Source of the DNA: Byssochlamys sp. IMV 00236
Taxonomy: Eukaryota; Ascomycota; Eurotiomycetes; Eurotiales; Thermoascaceae
Direction of reading: 5' to 3'
Length of the DNA stretch: 64,000 nucleotides
Assembly: GCA_001931875.2 (NCBI GenBank)
Contig: MSJH02000812.1
Location: forward strand, 496,001 to 560,000
The notes under the pieces are model-generated. The model did not search any database and was not told where the DNA came from. It saw nothing but the letters and a program-made list of their open reading frames with translations. Positions 1 through 12,385 of this stretch are shown here, piece by piece. The translations under genes were made by a program, and so were the position numbers. Each line of letters begins with the position of its first letter. The stretch's first letter is position 1.

Positions 1-1569
1 TACGGCTTAAATACGCAGAAAGAACATTGTGAGATTCCGCATTCTAATCATCAATACAATCTCCAGAGAGCCAGACCCAAAGCGAGAGAAGTGTCGATGT
101 CTCCACATTTGGCACGCGAATGGGGCCGACGTCTATAAGTTAGCGGTCCGTCGAACGAGCTCGCGAAGTCCGGAGGCGCTCCGGAAAGCCCAGGCTTGGG
201 CCGGATTCGCTGGTAAGTTACGTAGTGGTCCCGAGGAGCGAGAATCGCCTCCCTTCCAGCTGGAGTTCCAGGCATTGGCTCTTTGTTTTTGCAGAGGTCG
301 GCGGTGTGGTGACGCTTTTCAAGAAAAGAAAAATTTGGTGTTCGCTCTTACATTCCTCTGCGAGGAGCTGTAGAAACCGAGGCGTCGCGGCGGGTGATCT
401 GCGGTCAGGGAACAGCTTAAGGCGAACCTCGTGGGAGGCTGCTTCCACGAAAAGGAAAGCTGTGGACCGAATGTAGTACGACAAACCGTCCAAGCAGAAG
501 CAAGCAAGCAAGGCATGGTTGCTATCACATCCTAATAATCTTCTAGTCGTCTTCCCCGCTTGCTGGGCGTTAGAGACCCTGGTCCTCCCGACTCGATTCT
601 TGCCGGGCATTAATTGATTAATGTTTCGACGGGCACAACTAGAGAAAGGCAGTCAGTCAGTCGATAGGGCGACAGGCTCCAGCTGGGAGAGAGCAAGACG
701 GACGAAGCCATCGATTGATCAGTCCATCATCCTTTACGCCCCCTTCTGGACGACCAGTGGGGGCAACGCCGTGGCAGGGCAGGGCCATGGCGTAAGGTAG
801 CGTCCGTAGCGCGGATAGCGTGCCAGAGGAGGACAAGTTCCGTATGGTCACGTCCGATGGGTGGTGTGTACACGCTGCGAAAGTCAGTCAGTCTGCCCGA
901 GTTGACGTGGGAGAAAGAAAGGATAGCAGTTGGGTGAACCAGCAGCGAGCCAGAGTTACGAGCCAGACCAGACGGACGGGAACTGGGCTCAGAAGGAGAA
1001 CATCAGTGATTTCCGTCAGTCTGGATGGGGAGAGAAGCATCTCGACTGACGATTGACTTCGAGGTTCGCTCTCAGCTGGACTCGAAGAAGCAGAACGCAG
1101 CCACTGCACCCGCCTCGCTTCGCCTCAAGCAGTAATAGTGCAGTCCTGCTTGGCACGCCTACCGACAACGAGGTACCCTACGCCGCTTCTCCCCACTGCC
1201 TCCTCACTCACTCTCACTCTCTCTCACTCTCTCTCTCTCTCATTCCCTCATTCCCTCAGTCTGTCACTCTCACTTTCTCTCTCTTCTCTTCCAGCATCCC
1301 TCCCTCCTGCTCGACTTCTCTGGGCTGTTGGCGTCCTGCTGGCCATGTGTCTGTCTCGTCCTGAGGGCTTGTTTGCCTCTCTCCCAGCAAACATCATTCC
1401 TGCTCCCTCCACCCTTCCGGCCATCGCCTGATCTATGGAGCTGGGCGACCTCAGCTTTCCGTGCTTCTGGTAGCTGAGAGCCAGCTCATAAGATCCTCCA
1501 GGTTGTTTAACCTCTTTCTCGAGACTCTTGACACTCCAATTCCTTTCCGTCACGGCCACATCTCTCGTC
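1..1569. other. Intergenic region upstream of the ELL gene
   Basis: I see no gene here. Short open frames occur on both strands but overlap each other and have no recognisable protein character. The last 370 bases become strongly pyrimidine-rich on the + strand, as is typical of core promoters and leaders in filamentous ascomycetes, and probably form the promoter and 5' leader of the gene starting at 1570. Confidence 0.6.
1201..1300 (+). repeat. CT-rich simple-sequence tract
   Basis: This is a run of CTCACT, CTCT and TCCCTCA units almost free of purines. It lies 270-370 bases upstream of the ATG at 1570 on the coding strand. Pyrimidine tracts like this often mark core promoters in Aspergillus-type genomes; the promoter role is inferred from position and composition. 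Confidence 0.7.
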
Positions 1570-3741
1570 ATGGCGGTTTTGGATGTTCCCGACACCGGGC
1601 TGTCTCTCCGGAGAGACCAGCCCGATGGCCTCTCCCCCGGACCGTCAGCCAGAACCACACAGATCATGCGGTTGAATCTCGCCCAGAGCACCCTGGATGA
1701 GCTCGTCCAAAGCCTTCGAAATGAACAGAAAGCTCGAATCCGCCTAGGGAGACACCAGACCCTTTACTACGGTTCCAAAGCTCAACATTTCCGCTCCTCA
1801 CCCGAAGCCCACCGATCTGAGATCTACAGCGCCAATCCGGCAGATAAGGAAAACATGTACTTCACTGGTGTCCTTAGTCACAACCTCGAGGTTCAAAAGG
1901 CTAAGGAGGACACTGCGGCAACCGATGAGGCCCTGGCCAACCTTGAGCTGAGCCTGAATGCCTTCGAAAGGGGAAAGGAGTCCAAGAAGACACACATGAT
2001 CACAAATATACTGGATGTGAAGGCTCTTGGCGCTGGAGATAACCGGTCTTCGACGGGTAAACAAGCCGCCCGTCTGGCTCGCATGCCAACAAGCAAGATT
2101 GATGTGGAGAAGGAGAGGTTCTTCAAGAATGCGGCGAACCGGTCCATCCCCACCAGCCCTGCATTAGGCGTTACACGCTCTCCCGTTCCCGCCCTCTCAT
2201 CTACCTCCGCACCCTCAACCCAAAACAAGGATAGAATTCGTCTAGAGGCATTGAAGGTGCCCTTCATCCATCTACTGGCCATTCGGGCTGTCTCGGTGAA
2301 GTTCTTGGCGCGGCAGACTCGCTCTTCTCAAGAGGACTGTCAGGCGTTGGCTCGCAAATATGGCACTGAGAACCGCCTTGATCGTGACAAGTTCGATCTC
2401 AAGGACAAGGCATACCGAGATCTCGATGTCTGGAACTTCCCCTATCCCAGTCAGGAAGACCGCCAGGAGGCTATCGAGAATGCCATCTCGGCCTTTGACC
2501 GGATGCGTATCTCCCGCTCAGACAAGCTCTGGCAGATGCTTCTCCCCAAAGAAGAACGTGGTAAGGGCAAAGTGCTCTCGCGTCTGGACCTGAGCAAAGG
2601 ACCCATCAAGAAGGCTGTCACTCCTCGTATCCATATCCAGCCGTCTGAGGATACTGGCAAGGAAGGATATGTCACTGGAAACGAGACGGATAGGACGAAC
2701 GGAAGGCATACACCTAACACCACCGCTGGAAAGCTGACTCCCAAGCTTGGGGCAACGACGCAAAAGAAACGAGTTGGAGACAGAGATGGCCCTGCCAAGC
2801 GAGCATCAACCAAGGCCAAAAACACAACGTTGACTGGGCGGGTGACCAAGAAGACGGAGAAAAAGCCAACTGCCAAACCAGATGGCAAGTTCAAATCTGC
2901 TGAATATGTACACGACTCTGATGAGGATGATACGGATATGGCCGATGCTCCCCCACCCAGGAATCCAGAGCTCGAAAAGGTGAGACCGGCCAGTGCGGTT
3001 GCCAGCAAGGCTCCCACACCATCGAAGGTAGCCACGGACTCCCGGTCATCCGCCCAAAAAGCACCTAAGCAAGAGGCTGAACGTGCCAACCCAAAGCCCT
3101 CTTCCTCCACTGCCGGTACTACTGGATCGAAGACGTTGCCCAGCTCATCGCGACCCTCAAACTCGTCACCCCAGAAACCGTCCCCTCTCGCGTCTTCGCC
3201 TCCTACGAACGCATCCGACCTCGACAGTGCGAGCAGCAAGTCTGTTCCAGATGCTTCGTCGAGTTCCTCGTCACCTCTCATCACACAGATATCCAAGAAT
3301 AAACCATCTGCTGATGCCCCTCGCGTGACGAAACCCTCTGTGAAGGTTAATGGTACTGCCCAGAGACCGCAAGGAACTGGGAATCCGCTGAAGCGCAAGG
3401 CTCGTATCGACCATGATACTAGCTCTACCGCCCGACTGAATGGGCATATCAATGGGCATCTTGAAGCAAAGCGGCGACGACCACCTAGTGTATCTAGTGG
3501 CAGCAGTACTGGCAGCGCCTCCCCGCCTCTTAGCCAGGAACTTCTCCGGCAGCAACTGCGAGAGAAGTCGCAAAAGTTCAAGCAGTATTACACCAAGTAC
3601 CGCGCTCTACATGAGACATTGGCATCGCAGCCAAATCCGCCTCGTGCGGAGCTAGATAAGCTCGAGAGACAGCATACTCGCCTACAGCTGATGAAGAAGG
3701 AAATCTGGGATGAAGATCGGAGACTCCGCAGTGGCCTATAA
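1570..3741 (+). CDS. ell1: ELL-type RNA polymerase II elongation factor
   Basis: This is a 723-residue intronless protein resembling fungal ELL, a nuclear factor that suppresses RNA polymerase II pausing, usually with an EAF partner. I chose the ATG at 1570 (MAVLDVPD; G at -3 and +4) because the frame upstream of it opens only with a non-ATG codon. The N-terminal 330 residues are ordered and mixed alpha/beta in character. Residues about 340-650 are Ser/Thr/Pro/Lys-rich with an acidic patch (DSDEDDTDMAD), as in the ELL linker. The last 65 residues form a charged helical segment with FKQYYTKYRALHE and LDKLERQHTRLQLMKKE, matching the occludin/ELL C-terminal domain in pattern and position. The family call rests mainly on this tail and the overall layout. 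A generic fungal nuclear protein with an occludin-like coil is the alternative. Confidence 0.75.
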   Translation: MAVLDVPDTGLSLRRDQPDGLSPGPSARTTQIMRLNLAQSTLDELVQSLRNEQKARIRLGRHQTLYYGSKAQHFRSSPEAHRSEIYSANPADKENMYFTGVLSHNLEVQKAKEDTAATDEALANLELSLNAFERGKESKKTHMITNILDVKALGAGDNRSSTGKQAARLARMPTSKIDVEKERFFKNAANRSIPTSPALGVTRSPVPALSSTSAPSTQNKDRIRLEALKVPFIHLLAIRAVSVKFLARQTRSSQEDCQALARKYGTENRLDRDKFDLKDKAYRDLDVWNFPYPSQEDRQEAIENAISAFDRMRISRSDKLWQMLLPKEERGKGKVLSRLDLSKGPIKKAVTPRIHIQPSEDTGKEGYVTGNETDRTNGRHTPNTTAGKLTPKLGATTQKKRVGDRDGPAKRASTKAKNTTLTGRVTKKTEKKPTAKPDGKFKSAEYVHDSDEDDTDMADAPPPRNPELEKVRPASAVASKAPTPSKVATDSRSSAQKAPKQEAERANPKPSSSTAGTTGSKTLPSSSRPSNSSPQKPSPLASSPPTNASDLDSASSKSVPDASSSSSSPLITQISKNKPSADAPRVTKPSVKVNGTAQRPQGTGNPLKRKARIDHDTSSTARLNGHINGHLEAKRRRPPSVSSGSSTGSASPPLSQELLRQQLREKSQKFKQYYTKYRALHETLASQPNPPRAELDKLERQHTRLQLMKKEIWDEDRRLRSGL

Positions 3742-5065
3742 GTCGATGGAGAAGAGCATAGTCGTGACGTCTACAGAGTGAAGTGTTTTGGAGCTTCATT
3801 TGATTTCTATTTGCATTCTAACTTTTCTTATCATGGAATATCCTGGAATATCCTGGGCGTTGAGTTACTGGAACAAAAGGTCAACTGCATTGGGCGTCTG
3901 GATAATGAGCCTCTCCGAATTTGAGTGAGCATCTGTTTATTTTTTACCCTCTATTTTTGCCCTTGATTTACGCCCTCTTGATGGAGCCGGCTATTGTCAT
4001 TATTTTGTATAGAGGAAACCCAAAAAAGATTGGGGACCACGCAGCTACCATGTAGAGTTTCACAACCATGGCGGCAGTGCATCCATGCATTGTAGTATCA
4101 ATCACGTTAGAATTCATTCGATGATAAATTGAATCCGTGTTGATTGTAAAGTCTATGTCCACTTGTCGTACTCCTGCGATATGCCGTTCGCAAGTCCTTG
4201 ATCGCACCAGGGTTGGCTGCAAGTAAGCTATCATACGCCAACCAACATCCCGCTAATTATTCCTCAAATGCCCAACCTACGCAAAAGCACACAAGGCAAC
4301 TTCCGTTTCTCTGTTTTGTTTTTGGCCCTCACATTCTCTAATAATACATCAAAGCTTCGTTCATCCGCGGAAACCTCTTCTAAGCTTCCCCACTCCCCGA
4401 GTCCCGGAACCCGATCCGACCTGGCTAATCCCATCGCGGTCTAGTCTTGATCTTGCCCCGGACTGGACTGGTACCCCGAGGCACGTGGCTGCAGCCAACT
4501 CGTAACTTACCGAATCATCCCGTCACGCTCGTGTATCAAAAATACCATACACCCAGCCATGATGTCATGACGAAGGCTGTAACCACGCTAGACTGAAAAC
4601 GGGACAGCGCCATCAGTGACCACTGACCGCCCGTCGAGTGAGAACGTGCAAGAGCCGCAATCTGTTTGGAACGACGGCGGCAGATATCTCCTTGTTCTGG
4701 CAGTTCGCTCTTCTGGTTGCCCTCACGCAGGATATTCGGGTCTGGCTCATTGTTGGGGGGCTGAGTTGCGATTCTAATTGATTTTCCGTCGTGTCATGTT
4801 GAGATTAGCGTGACGTGATTCAAGCTGGTATCGGGAAGCTCCATCACGCATTGAAACGAGATCGACCACGGGCAACTCCACGCAGTCGTATCGATAGAGG
4901 ATCGAATTCAAGAACAATACATCGATTCTACACACTGGAAAGTTGGTGGCTTGCCAGGTACGGGCAGAGCTGATCTGCTATTTGGCGCAGACTTTCTGTT
5001 CTCTCGTCACACCGCACCGCCACGATCGTGACACCTACGAATATTCCTAGCAAGCAGATTACGCA
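3742..5065. other. Intergenic region between ELL and RMD8-like genes
   Basis: This is about 1.3 kb between two co-directional genes. The first part is T-rich and probably holds the 3' UTR of the upstream gene. The second part should contain the promoter of the gene starting at 5066. I recognise no open frame or repeat of note. Confidence 0.6.
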
Positions 5066-7262
5066 ATGCCTCCAGCAAAAGGCCCGGGTTCAGGAAGGAG
5101 AAATCCAAGTGTGCTGGTGAGTGTCTTCTATCTGTGGGCATTGCTCCAGTCAAATGTGTAGGGGGCTTGCATTTGGGAGTTGGAGCTAATATCTGCCAGG
5201 TCACCGATTCTCGCGAGCAACAACAGCCAGCACGCCGCAGCCCAGCCTCAACACGTTTCATAACCGTCGATAATGTCCTACAGTATGCGTCTGATGTGCC
5301 CTCGATGCAGCAGCGGCACCCTCCGCAGGGCGTGCGACAGCGTCCGCGCTCCCGCCTGGCATCGGGCGGTGGTCTGATTGGCAGCGGGGGCGGCGGCGGA
5401 ATGGGTTCGAGCAACGCGACAGGGACAATGGGAAGATTGGCTGCTCAGCCCAGACTGCCACCACGGACGACAAAGGTCAGCGAGAAATTGGTGTTGCTTC
5501 CGGAAACAGACCAAGTAACGCAGGAAGAAGAGGAAGAAGAACAGGCGGACGAGGAGGCGGTTCGCAAATTGGCGGAGGAGCGGAATCTGGACCCTGAGAT
5601 TGTTAGAAGGCAATTGGCTTTGGGGAGACAACAGGGCGACTTCGATGTCGATAATGAAATTGCGCCATTGCTTGCGGACGAGGAGTTAAAGCGCCGTCGC
5701 CGCGTTCCTCCTGAGAAGGCAAAGAGCTACGCGGAACGGCTGCCAAAGGCCCGTCGGGCTGAAAAGCTGGCTCGGGTTACGGCATACTGCACGGCACAGG
5801 CTTACAAGATGAGCACAACGGCTGCTTTCCTGAAGGAATGGCATGGTGCAAGGACAAAGCTGTACGATGACTGTCTCTATGTCGCTTATCAACTGCCGCT
5901 GCTGCCCGGCCGCGGGGGCTACAGGATTAAGAGCAGCGCTGCCCTTAAGACTGCTGGCGGCAAAGCAGTTCTCGATGAGGAAATTGAAAGAAATGAGCGG
6001 AGAGATTATCATGAGGAATACTTCACGGAAGAAGCGGAGCACTCTGTTGGTGGGGGTCGTCTCGATCAGGGTTCAAGAGACAGCCATGAGAGCACAGAAA
6101 GCAACCGTGAACATGGCGAGGCTCATTTAGCAGGGACGGATGGCAGCAATATACACGATCAAGAGTCCCGATCAACGCCACAAGCTCCCGCTAGGATCTC
6201 GCCCAGTGTGCTCGCCGTCGCAGAGATGTTCGTTTTCAGCTACGGAGTGGTCGTCTTCTGGAATTTCACAGAGAGTCAGGAGAAAGATGTTCTTGCCGAC
6301 TTGGCTTTCTCTCACTCGACGACCGGGGACCCTCTCTTTCTGGCCACCGTGCCGCTGCAGGAGGAAGATTTCGAGACTGAAGAGTTCCATTTCGAGTACT
6401 CTACCGAGATATCTCGGCCGCGCGTATATAACGACATGATCACTCTGCGGAGCGGTGACCATATGATCAAATTGGCAATCAGTCATGGAATTGCCCAGAG
6501 CACCAAGCTCTGTTTCTTCGAGGAGGTCATGGCCAGACAGATGAGCGAAGCTAAAGACGTGCCCAGGAGACTAGCGACGACAGGAAAGCTGGGTATGAAA
6601 CGAGAAGAAGTCTTCCGGATATTAGGTCGGCTGTTCAAGAGCCGTGTTGAAGTCAATCTATGTGAGTTCTTGCCCATTTTATCTTCCCCCGATTCATTCC
6701 CAACTAACCGCAACCTCTTCCCCAATCAGCTTCGAATATGCTTGACGTGCCAAACTTCTTCTGGGAGAGCGAGCCGACCCTCTACCCGCTGTACATCGCC
6801 GTCCGGGAATACCTCGAGATCAAACCGCGCATCCAAGTCCTGAATGAGCGCTGTCGTGTGTTCCTCGATCTTGCCGAGATACTGTCCGATTCAATTGCAG
6901 ATAACAAAGAATCACGTAAGTTTTTATCAATCTCAAACCCAACCACCTTTGCAATCAATCCTACACGAGGAAACGAAAAAATAAACACCCCAATTATATT
7001 TCTTTCTTTCCCTTTCTTTTCCTAACAATCCACAGACCAAACCTGGATCATCATCGTCCTCATCATCATCTCCATCTTCGTCACCATCTCCGAAGTCGTC
7101 CTCCGCTTTGGCCTCCTTCACGCCCGATCCGGCCCCGCCTCCGCATCCCCCTCACTTTTCTCCACCGTCTTCGGGTCACGATGCACGTGTCCTACAAATC
7201 TCAACTCGACCGCGGCCATTGGCTCGTCTTTCCCACAGGGCATGTTGGAATATACTACCTAG
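5066..7262 (+). CDS. RMD8: RMD1/RMD8 family protein (DUF155), C-terminal membrane anchor
   Basis: The model joins 5066-5116, 5200-6661, 6730-6915 and 7036-7262, giving 641 residues. All junctions are GT-AG and keep frame; the first exon encodes only 17 residues (MPPAKGPG...). The N-terminus is Gly/Arg/Gln-rich and disordered, followed by a conserved-looking KVSEKLVLLPE element. The DUF155 (YagE/RMND1) domain runs from about residue 330, with the core FVFSYGVVVFWNF, then ISHGIAQSTKLCFFEE and PNFFWE. A hydrophobic helix rich in Ile and Val (residues about 570-592) ends the protein, as in yeast Rmd8 and S. pombe Sif proteins. Yeast RMD genes are linked to meiotic nuclear division; the biochemical activity is unknown. 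The DUF155 assignment is firm; the choice of RMD8 over other paralogues is inference from length and the C-terminal anchor. Confidence 0.88.
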
Positions 7263-8345
7263 CTAGTATAGTAATGATTACATTCTATCTCTTGAGAGGT
7301 GTGAAAATGAAGGGAAGCAAGCAAGCCAATTAATGCGATCAATCCTTACAGGTAAAGGATCATGGACTTTGCATTTTCTCTTTCTTTTTGAGTCAAATGG
7401 CCATTGACCAGGTCACTGTTTTGTGCCTTTCTCTCGTGTCTACCTAAATTATTTGTTCTTTTTATCGGTATAATAATCACTGTAGAACATCCTCTTCCTC
7501 GCGTGGCGCATGTTTCTAGTCCTGGTAGGAGTTGCGGGTCTCGCCTAGATTCAGTACCTACTTTGCGGTACTACATGTCGTATGCTTGTATGTATGTATG
7601 TACAATGGACAGGTTCTTTTCAATCACGGTATTCTGTTTCGGATCTATTCTACACGAATCATGTAAGCAAGTACTAGCGTATTTGAAGTGTAGTATGATA
7701 GGTAGGTGAGGTTTGGTTGCACCAAAGAAACTATCTTGAGGTGTATGAGCAACTAAGAAAAGCCCTCGCGGGCAAGCAAATACGACCGGATAAACAATAA
7801 AAGAGCAATATGAGACACGTAGGAAATTAGTAGGTAGGTTAACATGAGAAAATAAGTTATCGCTGAACAAAGAATGATGAGAGACCAGATCTCCGATGCA
7901 GAAGAAACCCGAACCAATTCCATAGCCCAACCCCAAACCTTGACGTGAATATTTTCCCGCTCTCTATCTATGCTTCATTCTGGTCATACGGATCATCAGA
8001 CGGAAGCATCGAGTAGGAAATCAACCGACAAAAATCGCCACTCAAACCGGACTCCTTCCAGTGCCAAGCCGGACTGCAGGGGATAATAATGGGTTCCCCT
8101 GAGAAGAGAGAAAAGAAAGAGAAAAAAAAAGAAATTAAAGATATCGACACGTGTATGAAAGCTAAATTGACAGACAGATGAACGAAGTTATATCAAGGTC
8201 GATTGCTTCGAGGGAATCACATCACAAGAAACCCAACGCACGAGAACACCGATAATGCCATATTCTTACAGAACCAAGCGCCCAGACGCTTGTTCGGTTC
8301 CTGGTGTAGCAAGAACGAACATGCGTATGCCCCATTTTTGTGTGA
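7263..8345. other. 3' intergenic region between convergent genes
   Basis: This is AT-rich sequence between the stop codon of the RMD8-like gene (+) and that of the C2H2 gene (-), presumably two 3' UTRs meeting. I see short A- and T-runs but no credible open frame. Confidence 0.6.
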
Positions 8346-9735
8346 TCAGACAGGTGTCGACCACGCATTCTCGCCAATTCGTGGCTTCATTTCGTAGTTG
8401 TCTGGCTCAGTGCTGGTGGGTCGTCTGATCGTCGAGTTGGGGAAGTACATATGAGGGGGCATGGAACCCGGGTACGCTGGACCACTGGGTTCAGGGTAGG
8501 CGTAGTCCGTTGCGGAGCCAGGAGAAGGCATGCTACCGTGAGATGGCGATGCCCATCCAAGGCTAGTCATATGCGGGCTTCCATTGACGCTGTTGGGCCG
8601 GTGGTCATTGTTGGCCGGAGGCTCAAGAGGCTGAGGAGGAGCGTAGCCACTCGGGTGAGATGTCATGGATGGTCGTGTGTGGGGGGCACTGCTGAAGCTG
8701 GATAGGGAAGGAGACGTGGCTGTCGGAGATGCCCGAGGGCTCGCCTGCTGGAAATCCCCGCGGACGTGAGGCGGAATTGATCCGTTTGGCATATAATAGT
8801 CGCCGACTGGACGGTGCATATTCAAAGGTGGCAACTCGCTACCAGGTGACATTGATGCCTGAGCAGGGGAAGGCGTCGAGTGGGCAGAGGCAGTCTCGGA
8901 GTAGACCCCGTCAGAACGACCAGATCTCTCCTTGTTCTGCCTTAGGTTGGCTTCCGTTTCAGCTGCTGCTTCCTCGATAGTCCCCGTGTGATGGTTCTGA
9001 TGCCGCGTCAAAGTTGTGCGCCGTGTGAATGTCTTCTGGCAGTTTGCGTATGGGCACTTGTATGGCCGCTTGCCGGAATGTATTCTGCGGTGTCTCGCGA
9101 GTGAGGACGAATCACTGAAGGGCTAAAATGCATTCTGTTAGATGATGACCTATATATAGATTTCTGAAGCTGAAACGTACCTTGCCACATCTCTCACACA
9201 TATGTGGCTTCTCTCCAGTGTGGACACGAGCGTGGACCGTCAACGCAGAGCGCTGGATAAACTGCTTCCCACAACCGGGCCATTCACAAGCGTGAGGCCT
9301 GATACCTGTGTGGATTCTCTCATGTCGCGCCAGGTCACTGCGACGAGCGAAACCCTTGCTACACGTCGAACAGTGGAAGGTCTTTGGGGCCGGTTCTGAT
9401 CGAGGTGGTGGGGCAGTATTCTGCATCTGAGGATTCGGAGGGAAACCTCCATGCATATAGGGACTTTGCATCATCGGTACACCGTTGCTTGGATGTGTGG
9501 GCGAAGGATATCGCATTCCCTGGGTGATGTTCGCCATCTGATGGAGCGAAGGAGCGCTTGGGGGATAGGACAGCACTGGATGATCTCCAGATTGGGAGGT
9601 ACCGTGTTCTGAACCCATGTCGGACGACGTTCGGGAATCGAAGTGGGCGGCTTGTGCAAGTTGTTGTTGAAATTGTGCTTCTGCAGCAGCTACAGCAGCT
9701 GAACCTTTTCTATTCAGAATGGTCGTGATCTCCAT
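8346..9735 (-). CDS. C2H2 zinc-finger transcription factor, four fingers
   Basis: Two exons (9735-9181 and 9122-8346) separated by a 58-bp GT-AG intron give 443 residues. The protein starts [12 protein letters not shown], followed by a Gln/Ala- and Pro/Ser-rich segment. Four tandem Kruppel-type fingers lie at about residues 122-235: [32 protein letters not shown] and [12 protein letters not shown], each with the His pair and linkers such as HTGIRPH, HTGEKPH and HSGKRPY. The intron splits finger three exactly after CGK, and joining restores [14 protein letters not shown], which supports the splice. The C-terminal 200 residues are Pro/Ser/Thr-rich and disordered, a likely activation or regulatory region. 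It is surely a nuclear DNA-binding protein; I do not recognise a specific named orthologue. The upstream region is unusually long and may contain a spliced 5' leader. Confidence 0.9.
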
Positions 9736-11830
9736 GACCCGACTCAGCGGTTAGCTGAGGGATTGCGGTCAAGGACTAGACAGGCCTCCAGCACGTGGTC
9801 CTCGAAGGATATATATCAAGACCTTTTCCCTAGGTATGAAAGTGGCCAGCCGACAGAGGGAGCGATATGCGACGCGGGGTTCCTTTCCGTTATGTGGCCC
9901 AAAGTCTAACTCGCGCCGGAATGCTTGTAGAGTGCCGGAATTAAGAATTGGCCGTAGCGTCCAGAGTTGGAACGGGCACAGACCCCGCGGTGGTCAACGC
10001 TAAAGCTATCCCAAACAATCAGTCTCCGATAGGTATTAAGGTCGCAGAATCAAAAGTGCACAGCTTGAAGCAAAACAAAAAGAAATGACCACGAGCGGCT
10101 AGGCGACCACCCAGAGAGGATCATATGTGGTGCCGCTGCGAGAACGTGAATAGAACAGTCTGCGCGAAAACTGTGCAGCAAGTACAGTAGGGCAATTAGA
10201 AAAAGCGAATGACCTACCTTGCGTGATGGTGTCTCGGTAACTCTTCTCGAGGAAAGCGCAGTGTGGTCGAAGAATGGTAGTTGTAAGATCCGGAAATTCC
10301 ACAACGCGGAATGTGAGCAGGAGCGGTAAGGGTGTCGCCCAATGAGCAAGGAGAGTGGACGAGGGAATGCAACGCTTGACCTTGCCAGAAAGCGCTGTAG
10401 ACTTGAAAAGGCAGACTGTAAACGGACTTCTCCCAAATACCTCTTGTCGGCTTCCGTCTTGCCCTCACAAGTCTGAATCACTCGCAGGTGCTGCGAACCT
10501 CGGTCACAAAGATTGGAATATGTGTCTAAGGAGACTGATGACTCAGTATTAACGTTGTTTAGAGATCCGTCGATATATTGATTTCCACGTCGAAAATTCG
10601 AGGACACGACTCGAGCGGTACAGGGAAGAGCGACCGGAGTCAAGAGATAATCCCTAGAACTTGCAGGAGACGGTGATGATGGGGGCTTCAAAAATCGCGT
10701 CTCAACCCAAGATCTTCACAGAATATGCGATGTATTTATCGAGCAAGGACGTAAGGCGACAGGATCTTGATCCGTGCTGTTGATCAACCAATCATCCGAT
10801 TTTTTTTTTCTTCTCCTTTCTTTTTCAGATGGCCCGAAGAGACGATAGCAAGCGGAAAATAGGAGCACTCTGTGTGAGGCTAGCCCTCGATTATTGCCAG
10901 ACAGCTCAGAACCTCTGTTGTCTGACAGACGAGATGGCCACGAAGGTGTGACAAGGTGGAGAAACGATGACGGTGGGATGGGAAATTGCACGGCGCTTCC
11001 CGCGGTCCAGGTCGCTATCAGAGTTCAACAGTCAGTAAAGCGTGGAAGACAGGGACTTGAAAGAGCTTCAGTCCGTGGTTTAATGCTCGCAACGTAAAAA
11101 GAAAAAAAAGTCGGCGACAGTTTCGTGCTGCTCTCATCCCAGACGGAATTTGTGCGGTAACTGGCGGAGAGAACCTGGGGCTGCAGCGTAGACGGTTGTA
11201 ACAGCTCCGCTTTTGTCGAGTTCTCTAATAGAGGAACGACTCTGCATTTCAATCCACCAAGAGTAGACACCAGTAAAGGAGCTGAACAGTGAAAATGTTG
11301 CGGGATGGCTTGGGGGTTTCCACTGGCGTCATCGAGACAGCAGTTGGAAACGGGCCGGCCAGCGCGTCCAAAGAAGGAGAAAAAGGCACGTACCGTGATC
11401 CCGAAGCCTGCAGGCTCGAGTAATCCTGGGTCAAGGAGGTGCCTGGAGTCAAGACGATCGAGGTTTGCTGTCACAGCCCGAGGAGTGGAAGAGTTTCGAC
11501 GTCAAGCGGCGCAACCGCGGGAGGAAATTCGAGAGCGGCAAAAAAGGGAAACAGTACAAACAATCCGCGGTTGGCGACGCCAGCACAATACAATGCAAAG
11601 AAAAGAAAATAACCAGGACACGAGAGTTGCAAGTGTCAGCAGCGAGCAGCTGAGCACAGAAAGGACAGGACGGTCGAGAAATCGAGCTTGGATGCCCGGC
11701 GGGAGAATAATGTTATATCGATGATAATATGGGAGGCCAGGAACGGACGGGCAGGTAAGGTAAATAATAACTAGCTGGTAGGTGCTGAGAAAGCGTCCCA
11801 GGCACGAGATTGAGTAGAGTACTTATTCCA
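9736..11830. other. Long upstream region of the C2H2 gene
   Basis: About 2.1 kb upstream of the minus-strand C2H2 gene hold no recognisable protein-coding gene. Minus-strand frames of up to about 210 codons exist but have no domain character. A GTAGGT donor-like site on the minus strand near 10217 followed by CAG acceptors would allow a spliced 5' leader. A T-run lies at about 10800-10825. Confidence 0.5.
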
Positions 11831-12352
11831 GAACAGGGCTACACGGTCCACCGCTCGACATCCACGATCAAGGATCCCAAATGGGCAAAGCCAGCGTGAT
11901 TATTATTACGGATGTTACAGCTTCCCACGTTTCCACTTACGGTGGCTCCCTGAAGTCCCTGGCCGGTCTGGTCATTGCTGTCGGTGCCGGGGCCAGGGCA
12001 GAACAACATACCATAGCGCTGGCGGCGCCAAACGGTCGTCTCTCCCTTCAAGTGCCGGCTCCACAGCGTGGCCTTCCCCGTCCCCTTGGGCGAATCTGTC
12101 AGTGGATATCCTGAGCGCAGATCTGAAGATTCGGCAGCAGCTCGTCCAGACTAATGGCGATGGTCAGCTTGGAGGAGAGGAATAATGTCTCTCTCAGCTT
12201 CCCGACGTCGTCCGGCAGAGAAAACGCAGGAAGGACTGGAGAGCTGTCAGATCTCGATAAGCATTCCAGGGAATCCCGTCTTGGGGATCGTTTGTTTCTT
12301 CTCATCCGTACCGCGACGGCTGTACGGATGCCTACTTGGAGCAGCAGCCACA

Positions 12353-12353
<1 letters not shown>

Positions 12354-12383
<30 letters not shown>
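12354..12383. repeat. (CA)n microsatellite
   Basis: About 15 uninterrupted CA dinucleotide units. Open frames crossing it (poly Cys-Val, His-Thr) are artefacts of the repeat. Confidence 0.95.

Positions 12384-12385
<2 letters not shown>

Noticed and set aside
2451..3581. 376-codon minus-strand frame opposite the ELL gene
   Set aside because: It is the shadow of the Ser/Pro/Lys-rich ELL linker; the plus frame has the occludin-like domain.
10050..10691. 213-codon minus-strand frame upstream of the C2H2 gene
   Set aside because: No domain, Ser/Leu/Arg-biased composition and no conserved character; more likely leader or promoter sequence.
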